Origin: Bacillota bacterium
Lineage (GTDB): Bacteria; Bacillota; Clostridia; Oscillospirales; Acutalibacteraceae
Assembly (NCBI GenBank): GCA_023390175.1
Contig: JAEWDK010000015.1
Span: forward strand, 248,001-312,000
Direction of reading: 5' to 3'
Length of the DNA: 64,000 nt
The position numbers and the translations under genes were made by a program. The notes below the pieces were generated by a model. That model searched no databases. It saw only the letters and a list, made by a program, of their open reading frames with translations, and was not told the DNA's origin. Below are positions 1 through 9,456 of this stretch, one piece after another; position 1 is the stretch's first letter; each line of letters opens with the position of its first letter.

Positions 1-1750
1 CTTCATAACTTTCATTTGCCATTACTGTAAGAGTATTTACTTCGAAGCCACCCAAGCGCTCCCCGTCCTGATTGACGCATAAACGCATGCCGCGCCCGAT
101 TTCCTGCCGCTTTTTGATGTTGGAATTTGTTTCATTCAGCGTACAGATTTGGAACACATTCGGATTATCCCAGCCTTCGCGAAGTGCGGAATGGGAAAAG
201 ATGAAGCGAAGCTTGGTATCGAAGCTCAGCAACCGTTCTTTATCCTTCATAATTAAGCTGTAAGCATCCTCATCATCGGCGGTGTTGCCCTTGGTGTCTT
301 TCAGCACGCCCTTTTTATCCTGCGCAAAGTAACCGTTATGCACTTCCTGGGCAGAAACGGTTACGTCGATATCTTTAAACAGCGTATTATACTTTGGCTT
401 TTGAATTTCTTTGGTATATTCGTCTTCGAAAATCTTTGCATAGATGCCCTTTTGCGGATTGCCGTCATGATCGTAATAGCGGTAATTAGAAACCCTGTCA
501 ATAAAGAAAAGACTCAGCACCTTAATCCCGCGTTTATTCAGCCGCAATTCTTTGTCAAGATGCTCCTGAATGGTTTTTTTAATCTGCATACGCTTAATCT
601 GCAGATCATCAATATCGCCGACGGCAACTCCCAGCCTCAGGATTTCGTCGCGGCTGGTAAAATCGACATATTCGTTACCCGGTTCGCAATAAATATCGTT
701 GATGATAAAGCCCTCGTAAATTTCACGGTTCGTCAGACGCTTGTCAGAAAGGTCATCGCCCTGCTTCACCGTTACTACCTTACGTGTAACTTTATTGTTA
801 TGATGCACATCAACTTCGATCTTTGCGGTGATAGGCGATTTTTTGTTATCCACGCTGATGAGCTTTAAGTATGCATTGTTGTTATAATCGATTGACTGCA
901 CGCTGGCAACCTCAATCTGCTTCACAAGGCCAAGCTCATAGGCATCCACCGCATCGAGCTTATAAACCAGATTGTGCTTTTCGCGATGGGTCGCCGAATA
1001 ACGCAGAGTGCACACAGGGGACAAAGAACGGATTGCCTCTTTGGATTTCGGCGTATTATCCACTGACTGCGGTTCATCAATGATGACGAAAGGACTGGTT
1101 TCGCTGATCAGTTCAATCGGTTTCATCCCATTCAGCTTATCATTCGAACGGTGAATGATATTTGCCTTGGTTTCCTTCTCCGGGTCTGTAAAGCTTTTGC
1201 GGAACGCGTCAATGTTGATAATCATAATCTGAATATTGTCACTGACAGCAAAGTTACGCACCTGCTCCAACTTGCTGCTGTCGTAAATAAACGATTCCGC
1301 AATCGTGTTGTCATACAGCCCTTTGAAGTGTTCACCGGTCATTTCAAGTGATTTGCGTACGCCTTCTTTAATAGCAATACTGGGCACTACAATGATGAAT
1401 TTGGTAAAGCCATAGTTTTTATTCAATTCAAAGACGGTACGAAGGTACACATAGGTTTTTCCCGTTCCGGTTTCCATCTCAATATCAAAATTCAGATCGT
1501 TCTTTTTCAGATGTTTTGTCTGTGCAATGCCATTTTTGAGTTGAACAGCCTGCAAATTGGCAAGCAACTCTTCTTCATCCAGTTCCAACAGGTTGCCAAT
1601 ACCATGCTCGGTATACGCCATACCTGTCTGGCCATAGGAATTGGAAACGGTAAAATTGCACTGCTTGGGTGACTGGCCGATAAAAAGGTCAACCACAGCA
1701 GAGACCGCATCCGCTTGATATTCAAGATTTGGATTGAATTTTAGTTTCAT
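1..1750 (-). CDS. res: Type III restriction enzyme Res subunit, partial (C-terminus beyond left edge)
   Basis: An uninterrupted frame starts with ATG at 1750 and runs off the left edge, giving about 583 codons. Superfamily 2 helicase motifs are readable: Walker A ETGTGKTYVYLRT at about residues 93-105, a DEAD-box-like DEPQS at about 225, REGWDNPNVFQ and RQEIGRGMRL towards residues 520-545. Type III Res subunits use this ATPase to move along DNA and carry a C-terminal PD-(D/E)XK nuclease, which here would lie outside the window. The start is four bases after the stop of the small membrane-protein gene, so it is co-transcribed with it and with mod. Type III Res proteins are usually about 900-1000 residues, so roughly 40 percent is missing from view. 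No frameshift is seen in the visible part. Confidence 0.93.
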   Translation of the reverse strand, partial: MKLKFNPNLEYQADAVSAVVDLFIGQSPKQCNFTVSNSYGQTGMAYTEHGIGNLLELDEEELLANLQAVQLKNGIAQTKHLKKNDLNFDIEMETGTGKTYVYLRTVFELNKNYGFTKFIIVVPSIAIKEGVRKSLEMTGEHFKGLYDNTIAESFIYDSSKLEQVRNFAVSDNIQIMIINIDAFRKSFTDPEKETKANIIHRSNDKLNGMKPIELISETSPFVIIDEPQSVDNTPKSKEAIRSLSPVCTLRYSATHREKHNLVYKLDAVDAYELGLVKQIEVASVQSIDYNNNAYLKLISVDNKKSPITAKIEVDVHHNNKVTRKVVTVKQGDDLSDKRLTNREIYEGFIINDIYCEPGNEYVDFTSRDEILRLGVAVGDIDDLQIKRMQIKKTIQEHLDKELRLNKRGIKVLSLFFIDRVSNYRYYDHDGNPQKGIYAKIFEDEYTKEIQKPKYNTLFKDIDVTVSAQEVHNGYFAQDKKGVLKDTKGNTADDEDAYSLIMKDKERLLSFDTKLRFIFSHSALREGWDNPNVFQICTLNETNSNIKKRQEIGRGMRLCVNQDGERLGGFEVNTLTVMANESYE

Positions 1751-1753
1751 ACG

Positions 1754-2518
1754 TCAACTGTCCTCTAATTCTAAATCGATTTGTTGCTTTTCCCATTTTT
1801 TGACCGCATTGGGTGTGGCGTAGAAATGATTTATTCTTAACGTATCAAAGTCTACAGTAAAATTACTATCTTCTGTATTTATTTCAAAACTAATGTCTGC
1901 AACATATTTGTAGTCGTTATTAAGGTTACACAATAAGTTGAACTGAATTTGATTGCTTGTGTTATTTACAGCCCTTCTTGGTATTATAATTTCATCACCA
2001 GAATATTTATAATTAAATTTATATGTATTAATAGACTTTTTCGTTTTTCGCTCTATTGTTCTATATACAATTCCACTCACTATATCAACTTTGCTATCAA
2101 TTTTAATCATGAAAAGATTTTTATCAATATCTTCAATTATTATTTTGGGAATACTATCCAATAAGGCAGAATAACTATAAGATGGATTCTGATTACCAAT
2201 TAACTTCGCATATAAATCAGCAATTCTAAAAAACACCGTTATTGCAATTGTTATAAAAACAGTTACAATTCCTGAAACAGTTGATGTTAAAACGGATACA
2301 TAACTAATTCTATCTGAAACACTTAATGTCTTTGTAAATTTATCATTTTTAAAAATATTTGAATAGTCTAATAAATTGGCAACTAGATATAATAATGCAA
2401 AAACAATAAAGATATTAACTATTAAAATTAGAATAGTATTCAATAAGCTTTTGGGTCTTGTATACTTTAATCGCTTAACAGCTAAATTCTTATAATATTT
2501 GGTATTCAAAATTTTCAC
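1754..2518 (-). CDS. Unknown AT-rich two-helix membrane protein inserted between mod and res
   Basis: 254 residues, no family recognised. Two hydrophobic stretches (about residues 26-48, starting LLNTILILIVNIFIV, and about 72-98) are followed by a hydrophilic C-terminal domain of about 150 residues, so the product is probably anchored in the cytoplasmic membrane. The gene lies between the stop of mod and the start of res with gaps of one and three bases, so it is part of the operon. Its base composition is visibly more AT-rich than mod or res on either side, which suggests a later insertion. The start is GTG at 2518. A TTG at 2509 is better spaced from GAGGTG and may be the true start. An accessory or abortive-infection role is only inferred from position. 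Confidence 0.75.
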   Translation of the reverse strand: MKILNTKYYKNLAVKRLKYTRPKSLLNTILILIVNIFIVFALLYLVANLLDYSNIFKNDKFTKTLSVSDRISYVSVLTSTVSGIVTVFITIAITVFFRIADLYAKLIGNQNPSYSYSALLDSIPKIIIEDIDKNLFMIKIDSKVDIVSGIVYRTIERKTKKSINTYKFNYKYSGDEIIIPRRAVNNTSNQIQFNLLCNLNNDYKYVADISFEINTEDSNFTVDFDTLRINHFYATPNAVKKWEKQQIDLELEDS

Positions 2519-2519
2519 C

Positions 2520-4454
2520 TCACACCGTCACAAACTCAACAACGCCGCCGAGCTTCAATATTTCAATCGTATTGGTTTTGACGCTGTCGTCCTTGAAGCC
2601 GTTGTCCTTAAAGACTGCGCGCATTCCGTTTTCCGGTTGTAGTTCACTGTTCAGCCGGACGATTTCATTCGCCACATCGATGGTAATATTATCATCCAAA
2701 CAAATCACCAACGCACCAAAGCCAATAGAGTACAGATTACAATCTGTGCCCGGCACTTTGCTTTGCTCCACCGGCAACGTTGGCTGCAAGCCGTATTTGA
2801 GCATAATTTCATAAACCACGTCCAACTCGGTTCTTCCGGGGACATAGTTTCCGATCATATCATTTAGGCTCAGTTCAAGCTGGTCATAGTCTGGGTTCCA
2901 CTTTTTCAAGTTGGAACTATCCAGTTTCAGCACTTTAAAACCAATATCCAAATCATCGGGGTTCACTGCAACGCTGTCGTCGGTTAGGCTAGCTTGTCCA
3001 CTCTGCTTTTCGGCAAGCTCCGTTTTTACTTTTTCACCCGCACGGCGAATACGCTCCTTACCAATTTCACAAATGTTTTTGTAGCCGGCTTTATAAGCTT
3101 CACTGTTTTCATCACAGGGTTCTGGCAGCTGTACCATGATAAATTTGCGGTTGCCACCGTCTTCTACATTTAGCTGCATAACCGCATGTGCGGTTGTAGC
3201 AGAGCCGGAGAAGAAATCAAGTACAATATCATTTTTACGTGTTGATATTTGACTACATAGTTTTATAAGCTCGACTGGTTTTGTATAATCAAAAAACTGT
3301 TGACCATCAAAAAGTCTTTTTAGATTTTGTGCGGCAGATTGTGTGTGTCCTACTTCTTGATGAAACCATATTGTATTGGGTACTATGCCATCAGAAACTT
3401 CACTTAAGAATGCTTTTAGCCGAGGTAAATTGCCACCATCTTTGCCAAACCAAATTCGATTATCCCTGACTAATTCCGTAAATTTATCGGGTGATGTCCC
3501 CCAATATCGTCCATCTGGTGGATAATATTTATTACCATTCGGGGTTGTAATTTCATAAATTAACTTATCCGTCCCCGAAGCCGTCGAAAACACTACGGAA
3601 TTCCACGGTCCCCTTGAGTCATTATCGATATTTTTGTAATCCCTATTGTCATCTTCTGTTCGCGGAACTCTATAAAGATCAAATCCACTATCAGCCATTC
3701 TACTTTTTTTTGATAGTTTGGCATAGACCAAAATAAAATCGTGCATGGTAGAAAAATATGTTGCATCATTTTGCCGGGCAAATTTTTTCTGCCAAATAAT
3801 ATTTGTAATAAAATTATCCTCTCCAAAAATTTCATCACAAGCCTTCTTCAGGTTACTGTGTTCATTATCATCAATACTGATAAAAACTACCCCGTCATCA
3901 GTCAGCAAATTTCTTGCCAATCTTAAGCGTGGATACATCATATTGAGCCAATTGGTATGGTAACGTCCGCTTGCATCACTGTTGGTACCAATTTTCCGGT
4001 TATCCTCATCTACCTGCCCAGTCAATTGCAAATAATTTTCAAGGTTGTCCTTGTAATCATCAGGATAAACAAAGTCATTGCCGGTATTGTATGGTGGGTC
4101 GATATAAATCATCTTGACCTTGCTGTGGTAAGATTTTTGCAGGAGTTTTAACACTTCCAGATTGTCGCCCTCGATATAAAGATTTTGAGTGGTGTCCCAG
4201 TTTTTGCTTTCTTCTTTGCAGGGGCGCAGCGTGCCTGTGGACGGTGTTTGCGCAAGGCGCAGTGCTTGTCCCTTACCGTGCCAAGTGAAGTTGTAACGTT
4301 CGCTATCTTCGTCTATGTATTCGCCTAAATCCTGCTTGAGTTTATCAAAATCGACCTTGCCCTCTTCAAAGGCATCAGGAAAGATTTGCTTTAGCTTTGC
4401 GATATTTTCTTCGGCTATGTTGGGGGTTGAGCCGGTTAAATCAGTCGTTGTCAT
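2520..4454 (-). CDS. mod: Type III restriction-modification DNA methyltransferase (Mod)
   Basis: 644 residues, a normal length for a type III Mod. The N6-adenine/N4-cytosine methyltransferase catalytic motif IV DPPY is at residues 119-122 (YIDPPYNTGNDF), and the SAM-binding motif I DFFSGSATTAH lies downstream at about residue 413. This gives the beta-class order (catalytic motif before SAM motif) typical of Mod. It methylates one strand of an asymmetric site and provides sequence specificity for Res. The start ATG at 4454 follows AAGGAG and overlaps the end of the preceding gene by 14 bases. The recognition sequence cannot be read from the protein. The central specificity region (about residues 190-390) looks normal in length. 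Confidence 0.95.
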   Translation of the reverse strand: MTTTDLTGSTPNIAEENIAKLKQIFPDAFEEGKVDFDKLKQDLGEYIDEDSERYNFTWHGKGQALRLAQTPSTGTLRPCKEESKNWDTTQNLYIEGDNLEVLKLLQKSYHSKVKMIYIDPPYNTGNDFVYPDDYKDNLENYLQLTGQVDEDNRKIGTNSDASGRYHTNWLNMMYPRLRLARNLLTDDGVVFISIDDNEHSNLKKACDEIFGEDNFITNIIWQKKFARQNDATYFSTMHDFILVYAKLSKKSRMADSGFDLYRVPRTEDDNRDYKNIDNDSRGPWNSVVFSTASGTDKLIYEITTPNGNKYYPPDGRYWGTSPDKFTELVRDNRIWFGKDGGNLPRLKAFLSEVSDGIVPNTIWFHQEVGHTQSAAQNLKRLFDGQQFFDYTKPVELIKLCSQISTRKNDIVLDFFSGSATTAHAVMQLNVEDGGNRKFIMVQLPEPCDENSEAYKAGYKNICEIGKERIRRAGEKVKTELAEKQSGQASLTDDSVAVNPDDLDIGFKVLKLDSSNLKKWNPDYDQLELSLNDMIGNYVPGRTELDVVYEIMLKYGLQPTLPVEQSKVPGTDCNLYSIGFGALVICLDDNITIDVANEIVRLNSELQPENGMRAVFKDNGFKDDSVKTNTIEILKLGGVVEFVTV

Positions 4455-4971
4455 TGTTATCGGTCTCCTTGATTAAATTAAAACACTTATTGTAATCATG
4501 TGGGATTTCTATTGCATTTTCATCACTTAGTGCAGTTCCGTAACAATACATTTTTGAACTGGCCTTTTGGTGCGTAATTGTTAAACGTTTTTGCTTGTTA
4601 ATATCATCATGACCTAAGCACTTTAAAGCATCTTCATAGCTGATAACTGCAAAATCCGTTTTACTTAATTTTTCATTTGTACAAACACAAACAACAAATA
4701 GAACTCTGTTGTCCTCATGAAAACTTTTTAATATTGTAAACTCTTTTTCAGTAAAGATAATTTCCCAACTTGAATAATTCTTATTTGCCTTTCTTGTAAC
4801 TTTTTTCTTTGTTGAATATTTTAAGTAGATTTTATAATCTTTTTTGCCTGTTAAAAATCGTACAATCTTACTGCTTTCCCCTGCCTCAAATAAAGTAGGT
4901 GCAATCTTATTTGATACAAGATAGGACAAAAATGCTCCACAAAAATAGTCTACTCTTTTTATTTCCCCCAT
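4441..4971 (-). CDS. Unknown 176-residue protein directly upstream of mod
   Basis: No family recognised. The protein is soluble, basic and Lys-rich in the middle (residues about 40-65), with alternating hydrophobic beta-like segments and no membrane helix. The start ATG at 4971 has TAGGAG upstream at good spacing. Its stop overlaps the mod start by 14 bases, so translation is probably coupled. It is clearly more AT-rich than the helicase, mod and res, like the 1754-2518 gene, and may have been acquired separately. A segment D-x-K-I-Y-L-K-Y could be the core of a nuclease-like fold, but this is weak. The function is unknown. Membership of the defence operon is the only firm context. Confidence 0.72.
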   Translation of the reverse strand: MGEIKRVDYFCGAFLSYLVSNKIAPTLFEAGESSKIVRFLTGKKDYKIYLKYSTKKKVTRKANKNYSSWEIIFTEKEFTILKSFHEDNRVLFVVCVCTNEKLSKTDFAVISYEDALKCLGHDDINKQKRLTITHQKASSKMYCYGTALSDENAIEIPHDYNKCFNLIKETDNNDND

Positions 4972-4983
4972 GATTTTATACTC

Positions 4984-5712
4984 CTACCTAAACTTTATTT
5001 TTTCTTCGAGTTTTTTAATCTCCATATTGATTTCCACCCGGCGGTTAAACTGGGTCTCTTTTTTCATCTGCGCTCGCAAATCGGCAATCTGGGCATCAAT
5101 TCTGTCAAGCTTGTTCAGCTGCTCTTTTGCCTGCTGAGCCGTCATTTCTAAGTTTACACTTTTCATTCTGCATTGTAAATTATAAAGATGGATTTCGTCC
5201 GTAAAATCCAAATATAAGCGATAAAAATTGGCATGGGAGAAATTCTGAATGCCAATGTCATTCAGAAAGTTTTCATCCCATGCCGATAAATATTCCATAT
5301 CAATCCATTCGGTATTAATAAATTCATCAATGGTATTCTTAGTGCTGTCAGCTTGATTAATGCGCTGCTGTGCCGCCCAAAGCTGAAATTTATCATCCGA
5401 GCTAAAAATAAGAATCATAGGGTACGGAATCGCACGCATCACAATTTCAGCAATGCGTTTTATTTTGGTGTCCGCAGAAAGCGTAACTTCCAGCACTTCA
5501 ATTTCCGGATAATCACGTTCTTCATCTTTATAGGACTGGATGTTGATCGTTTCCGGTTTTAAGCAGTATTGCCACGTGACTTTACCAACTGCGTCGGTAA
5601 ACAGGTCTTTATCCGCTTTTGAAAGATCAGCATTGTCATAGAACTGCTTTTTAAAAATGGTGTTGCCAACTTTACAGGATTGCGGAATATTCAATTTATC
5701 ATAAATCATCAT
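4984..5712 (-). CDS. DUF4391 family protein
   Basis: 242 residues. The N-terminal pattern (IPQSCKVGNTIFKKQFYDNA, then a stretch KADKDLFTDAVGKVTW) and the overall layout match the DUF4391 family as I remember it. Members commonly sit beside a SNF2-type helicase and type III or type I modification genes. The C-terminal 50 residues are a predicted coiled coil (repeated L/I spacing in AQQAKEQLNKLDRIDAQ and onward). The start ATG at 5712 (ATGATG) lies two bases after the stop of the 110-residue gene. The biochemical role of DUF4391 is not known to me. Here it is presumably a structural or adaptor component of the defence complex. Confidence 0.8.
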   Translation of the reverse strand: MMIYDKLNIPQSCKVGNTIFKKQFYDNADLSKADKDLFTDAVGKVTWQYCLKPETINIQSYKDEERDYPEIEVLEVTLSADTKIKRIAEIVMRAIPYPMILIFSSDDKFQLWAAQQRINQADSTKNTIDEFINTEWIDMEYLSAWDENFLNDIGIQNFSHANFYRLYLDFTDEIHLYNLQCRMKSVNLEMTAQQAKEQLNKLDRIDAQIADLRAQMKKETQFNRRVEINMEIKKLEEKIKFR

Positions 5713-5714
5713 AA

Positions 5715-6047
5715 TTACTCACCGCGTTTGCAGCAATGATAGATCAATGAATACCAATAAACCTGATTAAATGTGCTTTGCGAAGCTTCTGCGCTGACAG
5801 AATCTCCCTGCTCACGGCGCAAATAAAGAGGAAATATTTTTTCGAACTCTTTGAAATCTAACTTTCGAACTCCTCTCAAAGAGCTGGCCGGCTGATGATT
5901 AACAGCTTTGCTAATAAATATCTTTGTTCCATCCGTACTGGCAGAAAACCATTTCGGCGTAACTTCCCTTTTCGGAGTAGTCGGAAATTCTTGGTTAGTT
6001 CCCTTTAGTGACGACAGTAATTGATTCCAGTATTCTGAATATGTCAT
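5715..6047 (-). CDS. Small conserved-context hypothetical protein (110 aa)
   Basis: Soluble protein of 110 residues with no motif I recognise. The ATG at 6047 has AAGGAG that overlaps the helicase stop codon, and its stop is adjacent to the DUF4391 start, so translation of all three is probably coupled. The conserved position between the SNF2 helicase and DUF4391 suggests an obligatory small partner. It is rich in aromatic residues near both ends. No signal peptide or transmembrane helix. Confidence 0.75.
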   Translation of the reverse strand: MTYSEYWNQLLSSLKGTNQEFPTTPKREVTPKWFSASTDGTKIFISKAVNHQPASSLRGVRKLDFKEFEKIFPLYLRREQGDSVSAEASQSTFNQVYWYSLIYHCCKRGE

Positions 6048-6058
6048 ATCTATTCTCC

Positions 6059-9000
6059 TTATTTTAAGACTAAAAAGCTTGCCAACTCAAAATCTTCCAT
6101 GCCGTCAAAGAACTCTTTCTGCATGTTTGTTCCGCCTTTGCTGAACAAACTGGCAACGCCTATTTCCTGCTTTTTGCCAATCAAATTCTGAATGGCATTT
6201 TCCAGTAAGCCGGAGTAATGGCTCATATTGCGGCCATCACTGGTTTTGCGGTTAAACTCCGCAACAAGCTCGGAAAGAACGTGGCTCTGCCCCAAACATA
6301 TTTTTTGATAGCAGTCCAGAATTTTCTTCGCATGAACAAAATTGAGCTTTACTGCACCGTCGTCATCAATATACACCATATAATACGGAAACAGAGCGTT
6401 CTGTTCTTTAGTCTGCGCATATCCTTTAATCTGTTTCAGAGTAAAGATGATGCCGGGCTTTATGCTGTCCTGCAAATCCATCGGAATTTGCGCAACGGCG
6501 TACATGCCCATGGGTGCTTCTTCCAACAGTTTGCGATTCTCTTTCATGTAATTCATCAGGTTAATCTTGAAATCATTGAACGTAATGTCTGTGATGGAAA
6601 TACCGCCGGAGATATCCTCTAAGTCCACAACTTCGGTTTTTAGCTTTTGCAACTGCTTTTTGCGATATTCTAAGTCTTTCATTTCCTGCTTTTCGTCCTG
6701 CTCCAGATAGTCTTCCTCACCGGTCGCAGAAACATTAAGCAGAACCATTCTGCCCTTTACCCGCTGCTGCAAATTGATGTATTCATCCAAGTCTTTTGTC
6801 GGCCAAAAGTTGACGAGCTGCACGGAATCATTTATGGAACCAATACGGTCAATTCTGCCGAATCGTTGAATGATGCGCACCGGGTTCCAGTGAATATCAT
6901 AATTGACAAGGTAGTCGCAGTCCTGTAAATTCTGTCCCTCGGAAATGCAATCCGTTGCAAACATCAAATCAATTTCATTGTCCATTTCAGGGAATATTTT
7001 CTCACATTCTTTTGACCTGGGCGAAAACAGCGTCAGAACTGTGTTTAAATCTGAAAGCTTAATCGTATTTTTTAATTCTTTAGGAATCGGAACCGTGGAT
7101 TTATTATCACCCGTACCGGTTACCATCGCAGAATAAATTCCCTGCTGCTTCATTTCTTCCGCGATATTCTGATAAAGATAATTCACGGTATCCGCAAAAG
7201 CGCTGAAAACAATAATTTTTTTATTACCCTCATTAATGGGATGAGAAATTTTCTGGCGAATCAGTTCTTTCAGTTCCTGCAACTTTTCGTCGCGAGATGG
7301 CGTTACTTTTTCGGCTTCAGCGAGGATCTGCTCCAGCTTTTCTTTATCGGCTTTCAAGTCTTGCCGCCATTTGATTAAATCCATATCCTGCAGGAGAACT
7401 TTCACGCTGTTGCCAAACATCAGATTTTCAAGTTCGTTATCATCCAGATCTATATCGTTAATATCAATATCCGCATCGTAATGAAGCTGTTTATCATCTA
7501 TGATTTGGAGCGTCTGATTGACCTTCTGTAAGATTTTCCCCACGGTCAGAGCAAAGGAATGAATCGAACTTTCCATACGTTTGAGCATGCCTACACGCAT
7601 CAAATTTACAAGCTGTGCTTCGCGGTCAGCTTGCTTAAAAATTGACTGGTTGGCTCCCACTGCAACATCGTACTTGCGCTCATACGCTGAACGTTTTTCC
7701 GGCAGCAAATATGTGATGGGAGAATATACTCCAAGCGTCAGTTTTTTGATAGTTCTGTTTACTTCGCTGATAGAGGGAAACTCATGCTGTTTATCAATCT
7801 GGGCATAAATGTTTTGGGGTGGCCTTCGCGTTGGAAATTTTCCGATTTCATCAAGGCTGTAATACTTTTCAATATGATTTCTGGAACGTGCGATGGTGAT
7901 GGTATCAAGTAATTTAAAGTAATCTATATCCATCATATCAACAAAGGTGTCCGTGTTTCTTTGTTCATCCGGAAGTTGCGACCACTTGTTAAAGACCAAC
8001 TGTGCTTTTCTCAAGGTTTGATCAATATTTGCCAGTCCAACACCCGCCAAAGCGTTATTTTTACCTTCAGTAATAAAAGCAATCTGATTTTTGATATCAT
8101 TCATGCGATTATTGACTGGTGTAGCTGAAAGCATCAGTACTTTCGTTTTCACCCCCGCCTTAATGACTTCATTCATCATTTTTTCGTAACGGGTGATTCG
8201 GTTTTTTACCGGCGGATTGTTTCTGAAGTTATGGCTTTCATCGATCACGACTAAATCATAGTTAGACCAGTTTATCGTTGAGAGATTGATTTCTCCCGAA
8301 AACCCACTGCTGCGGCTCAGGTCTGTATGATTCAGTACATCATAATTAAACCTGTCCGCTCCGAAAATATTACGCTTATCGTTTTGGGTATAAATTGTCC
8401 AGTTCTCCCGCAGCTTCTTCGGAGCTAAAACCAACACTCGGTCATTCCGCAGCTCATAATATTTTATAACTGCAAGTGCAGTGAACGTTTTGCCAAGGCC
8501 CACGCTGTCGGCAATAATACACCCGTTGTATTTCTCAATCTTGTCAATGGCTCCCATAACGCCATCTTTTTGGAAATGGTAAAGTTTGTCCCAAATAAGC
8601 GTTTGTTTAAATCCTGTCCTGCTTTTGATAATATTATCTTCTGTAAGCTCGTTCAGATAGTCACTAAAAATATTGTACAGCGTAATAAAATATATAAATT
8701 CAGGTGTGTTCTCTTTATACAAAATCTGCATCTGATCGAGAACTTTTTGCTTTACATCTTCGACCGCACTTTCATCGTCCCAAAGATCATTAAAGGACTG
8801 CAAAAATCCAATGGTATATTCTTTTCCGTACATACACATGTTACTGTCGATTCGGTCAGATGGCGTAATCCCGAGACCATCCGTAGTAAAATCCACAGTT
8901 CCATTGATTGAGACATTTTCCTCAGGATTTTCTATGTAAAGCAACCTTGGTTGGGCTGGGTTAGCTCTTTTCAGAGACTTAATTTCAGCTTTAGATTTCA

Positions 9001-9367
9001 GCCACTGAGCGCACTCTTTAGCGATGGCTGCCTGTTTCATTTCATTGCGAAGTTTAATTTCAAATTCGTTGCCAGATACCTTTTTGGCTGCATCGTGTTC
9101 AATATAGTATTCACGTAAAAGTTCTTTGTTCTGCTTTATAAACGTCGGCTCAGTAAAGATAAAACGCATGGAATCAATTTTACTCAATTCCCTTTTCAAT
9201 TCGGCATAAGCATAGATTGTAAAATACGCAGAAATAACGGATAGTTTCGAGTCTTTTGTAAGATCGTCCTTCAATTCATCGATAACCTTTCCATTGCGTT
9301 TGTTATCAAGCATTTTCGGGAATTTTACTCCAGTCTCAGCAAAAGATCCAGTACCATTCGCGTCCAT
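6059..9367 (-). CDS. PLD-like plus SNF2-family helicase, defence-associated
   Basis: 1102 residues from the ATG at 9367, which has AAAAGGACG at the right distance. An in-frame GTG at 9400 is less likely. The N-terminal about 200 residues resemble the phospholipase-D-like region found ahead of bacterial SNF2 helicases, with a GxDxxxSNM-like segment (DRIDSNMCMYGKEYT). The helicase core follows: Walker A DSVGLGKT at about 286-293, DESH at 376-379 (VVIDESHNFRN), motif III LSATPVNNRM, then motif V/VI ATDCISEGQNLQ and QRFGRIDRIGS. This is an ATP-driven DNA translocase, not a classical R-M subunit. With DUF4391, Mod and Res in one operon it probably forms an extended R-M or anti-phage complex. The PLD catalytic HKD signature is not obvious, so nuclease activity is uncertain. 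Confidence 0.9.
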   Translation of the reverse strand: MDANGTGSFAETGVKFPKMLDNKRNGKVIDELKDDLTKDSKLSVISAYFTIYAYAELKRELSKIDSMRFIFTEPTFIKQNKELLREYYIEHDAAKKVSGNEFEIKLRNEMKQAAIAKECAQWLKSKAEIKSLKRANPAQPRLLYIENPEENVSINGTVDFTTDGLGITPSDRIDSNMCMYGKEYTIGFLQSFNDLWDDESAVEDVKQKVLDQMQILYKENTPEFIYFITLYNIFSDYLNELTEDNIIKSRTGFKQTLIWDKLYHFQKDGVMGAIDKIEKYNGCIIADSVGLGKTFTALAVIKYYELRNDRVLVLAPKKLRENWTIYTQNDKRNIFGADRFNYDVLNHTDLSRSSGFSGEINLSTINWSNYDLVVIDESHNFRNNPPVKNRITRYEKMMNEVIKAGVKTKVLMLSATPVNNRMNDIKNQIAFITEGKNNALAGVGLANIDQTLRKAQLVFNKWSQLPDEQRNTDTFVDMMDIDYFKLLDTITIARSRNHIEKYYSLDEIGKFPTRRPPQNIYAQIDKQHEFPSISEVNRTIKKLTLGVYSPITYLLPEKRSAYERKYDVAVGANQSIFKQADREAQLVNLMRVGMLKRMESSIHSFALTVGKILQKVNQTLQIIDDKQLHYDADIDINDIDLDDNELENLMFGNSVKVLLQDMDLIKWRQDLKADKEKLEQILAEAEKVTPSRDEKLQELKELIRQKISHPINEGNKKIIVFSAFADTVNYLYQNIAEEMKQQGIYSAMVTGTGDNKSTVPIPKELKNTIKLSDLNTVLTLFSPRSKECEKIFPEMDNEIDLMFATDCISEGQNLQDCDYLVNYDIHWNPVRIIQRFGRIDRIGSINDSVQLVNFWPTKDLDEYINLQQRVKGRMVLLNVSATGEEDYLEQDEKQEMKDLEYRKKQLQKLKTEVVDLEDISGGISITDITFNDFKINLMNYMKENRKLLEEAPMGMYAVAQIPMDLQDSIKPGIIFTLKQIKGYAQTKEQNALFPYYMVYIDDDGAVKLNFVHAKKILDCYQKICLGQSHVLSELVAEFNRKTSDGRNMSHYSGLLENAIQNLIGKKQEIGVASLFSKGGTNMQKEFFDGMEDFELASFLVLK

Positions 9368-9456
9368 ATTATTCGTCCTTTTCCATAATTTTAAAGCCAC
9401 TTAAAACTGGCCTTATGCGAAGTTCGGAAAGCATCCTAAACTTCGTATTATCTAAA

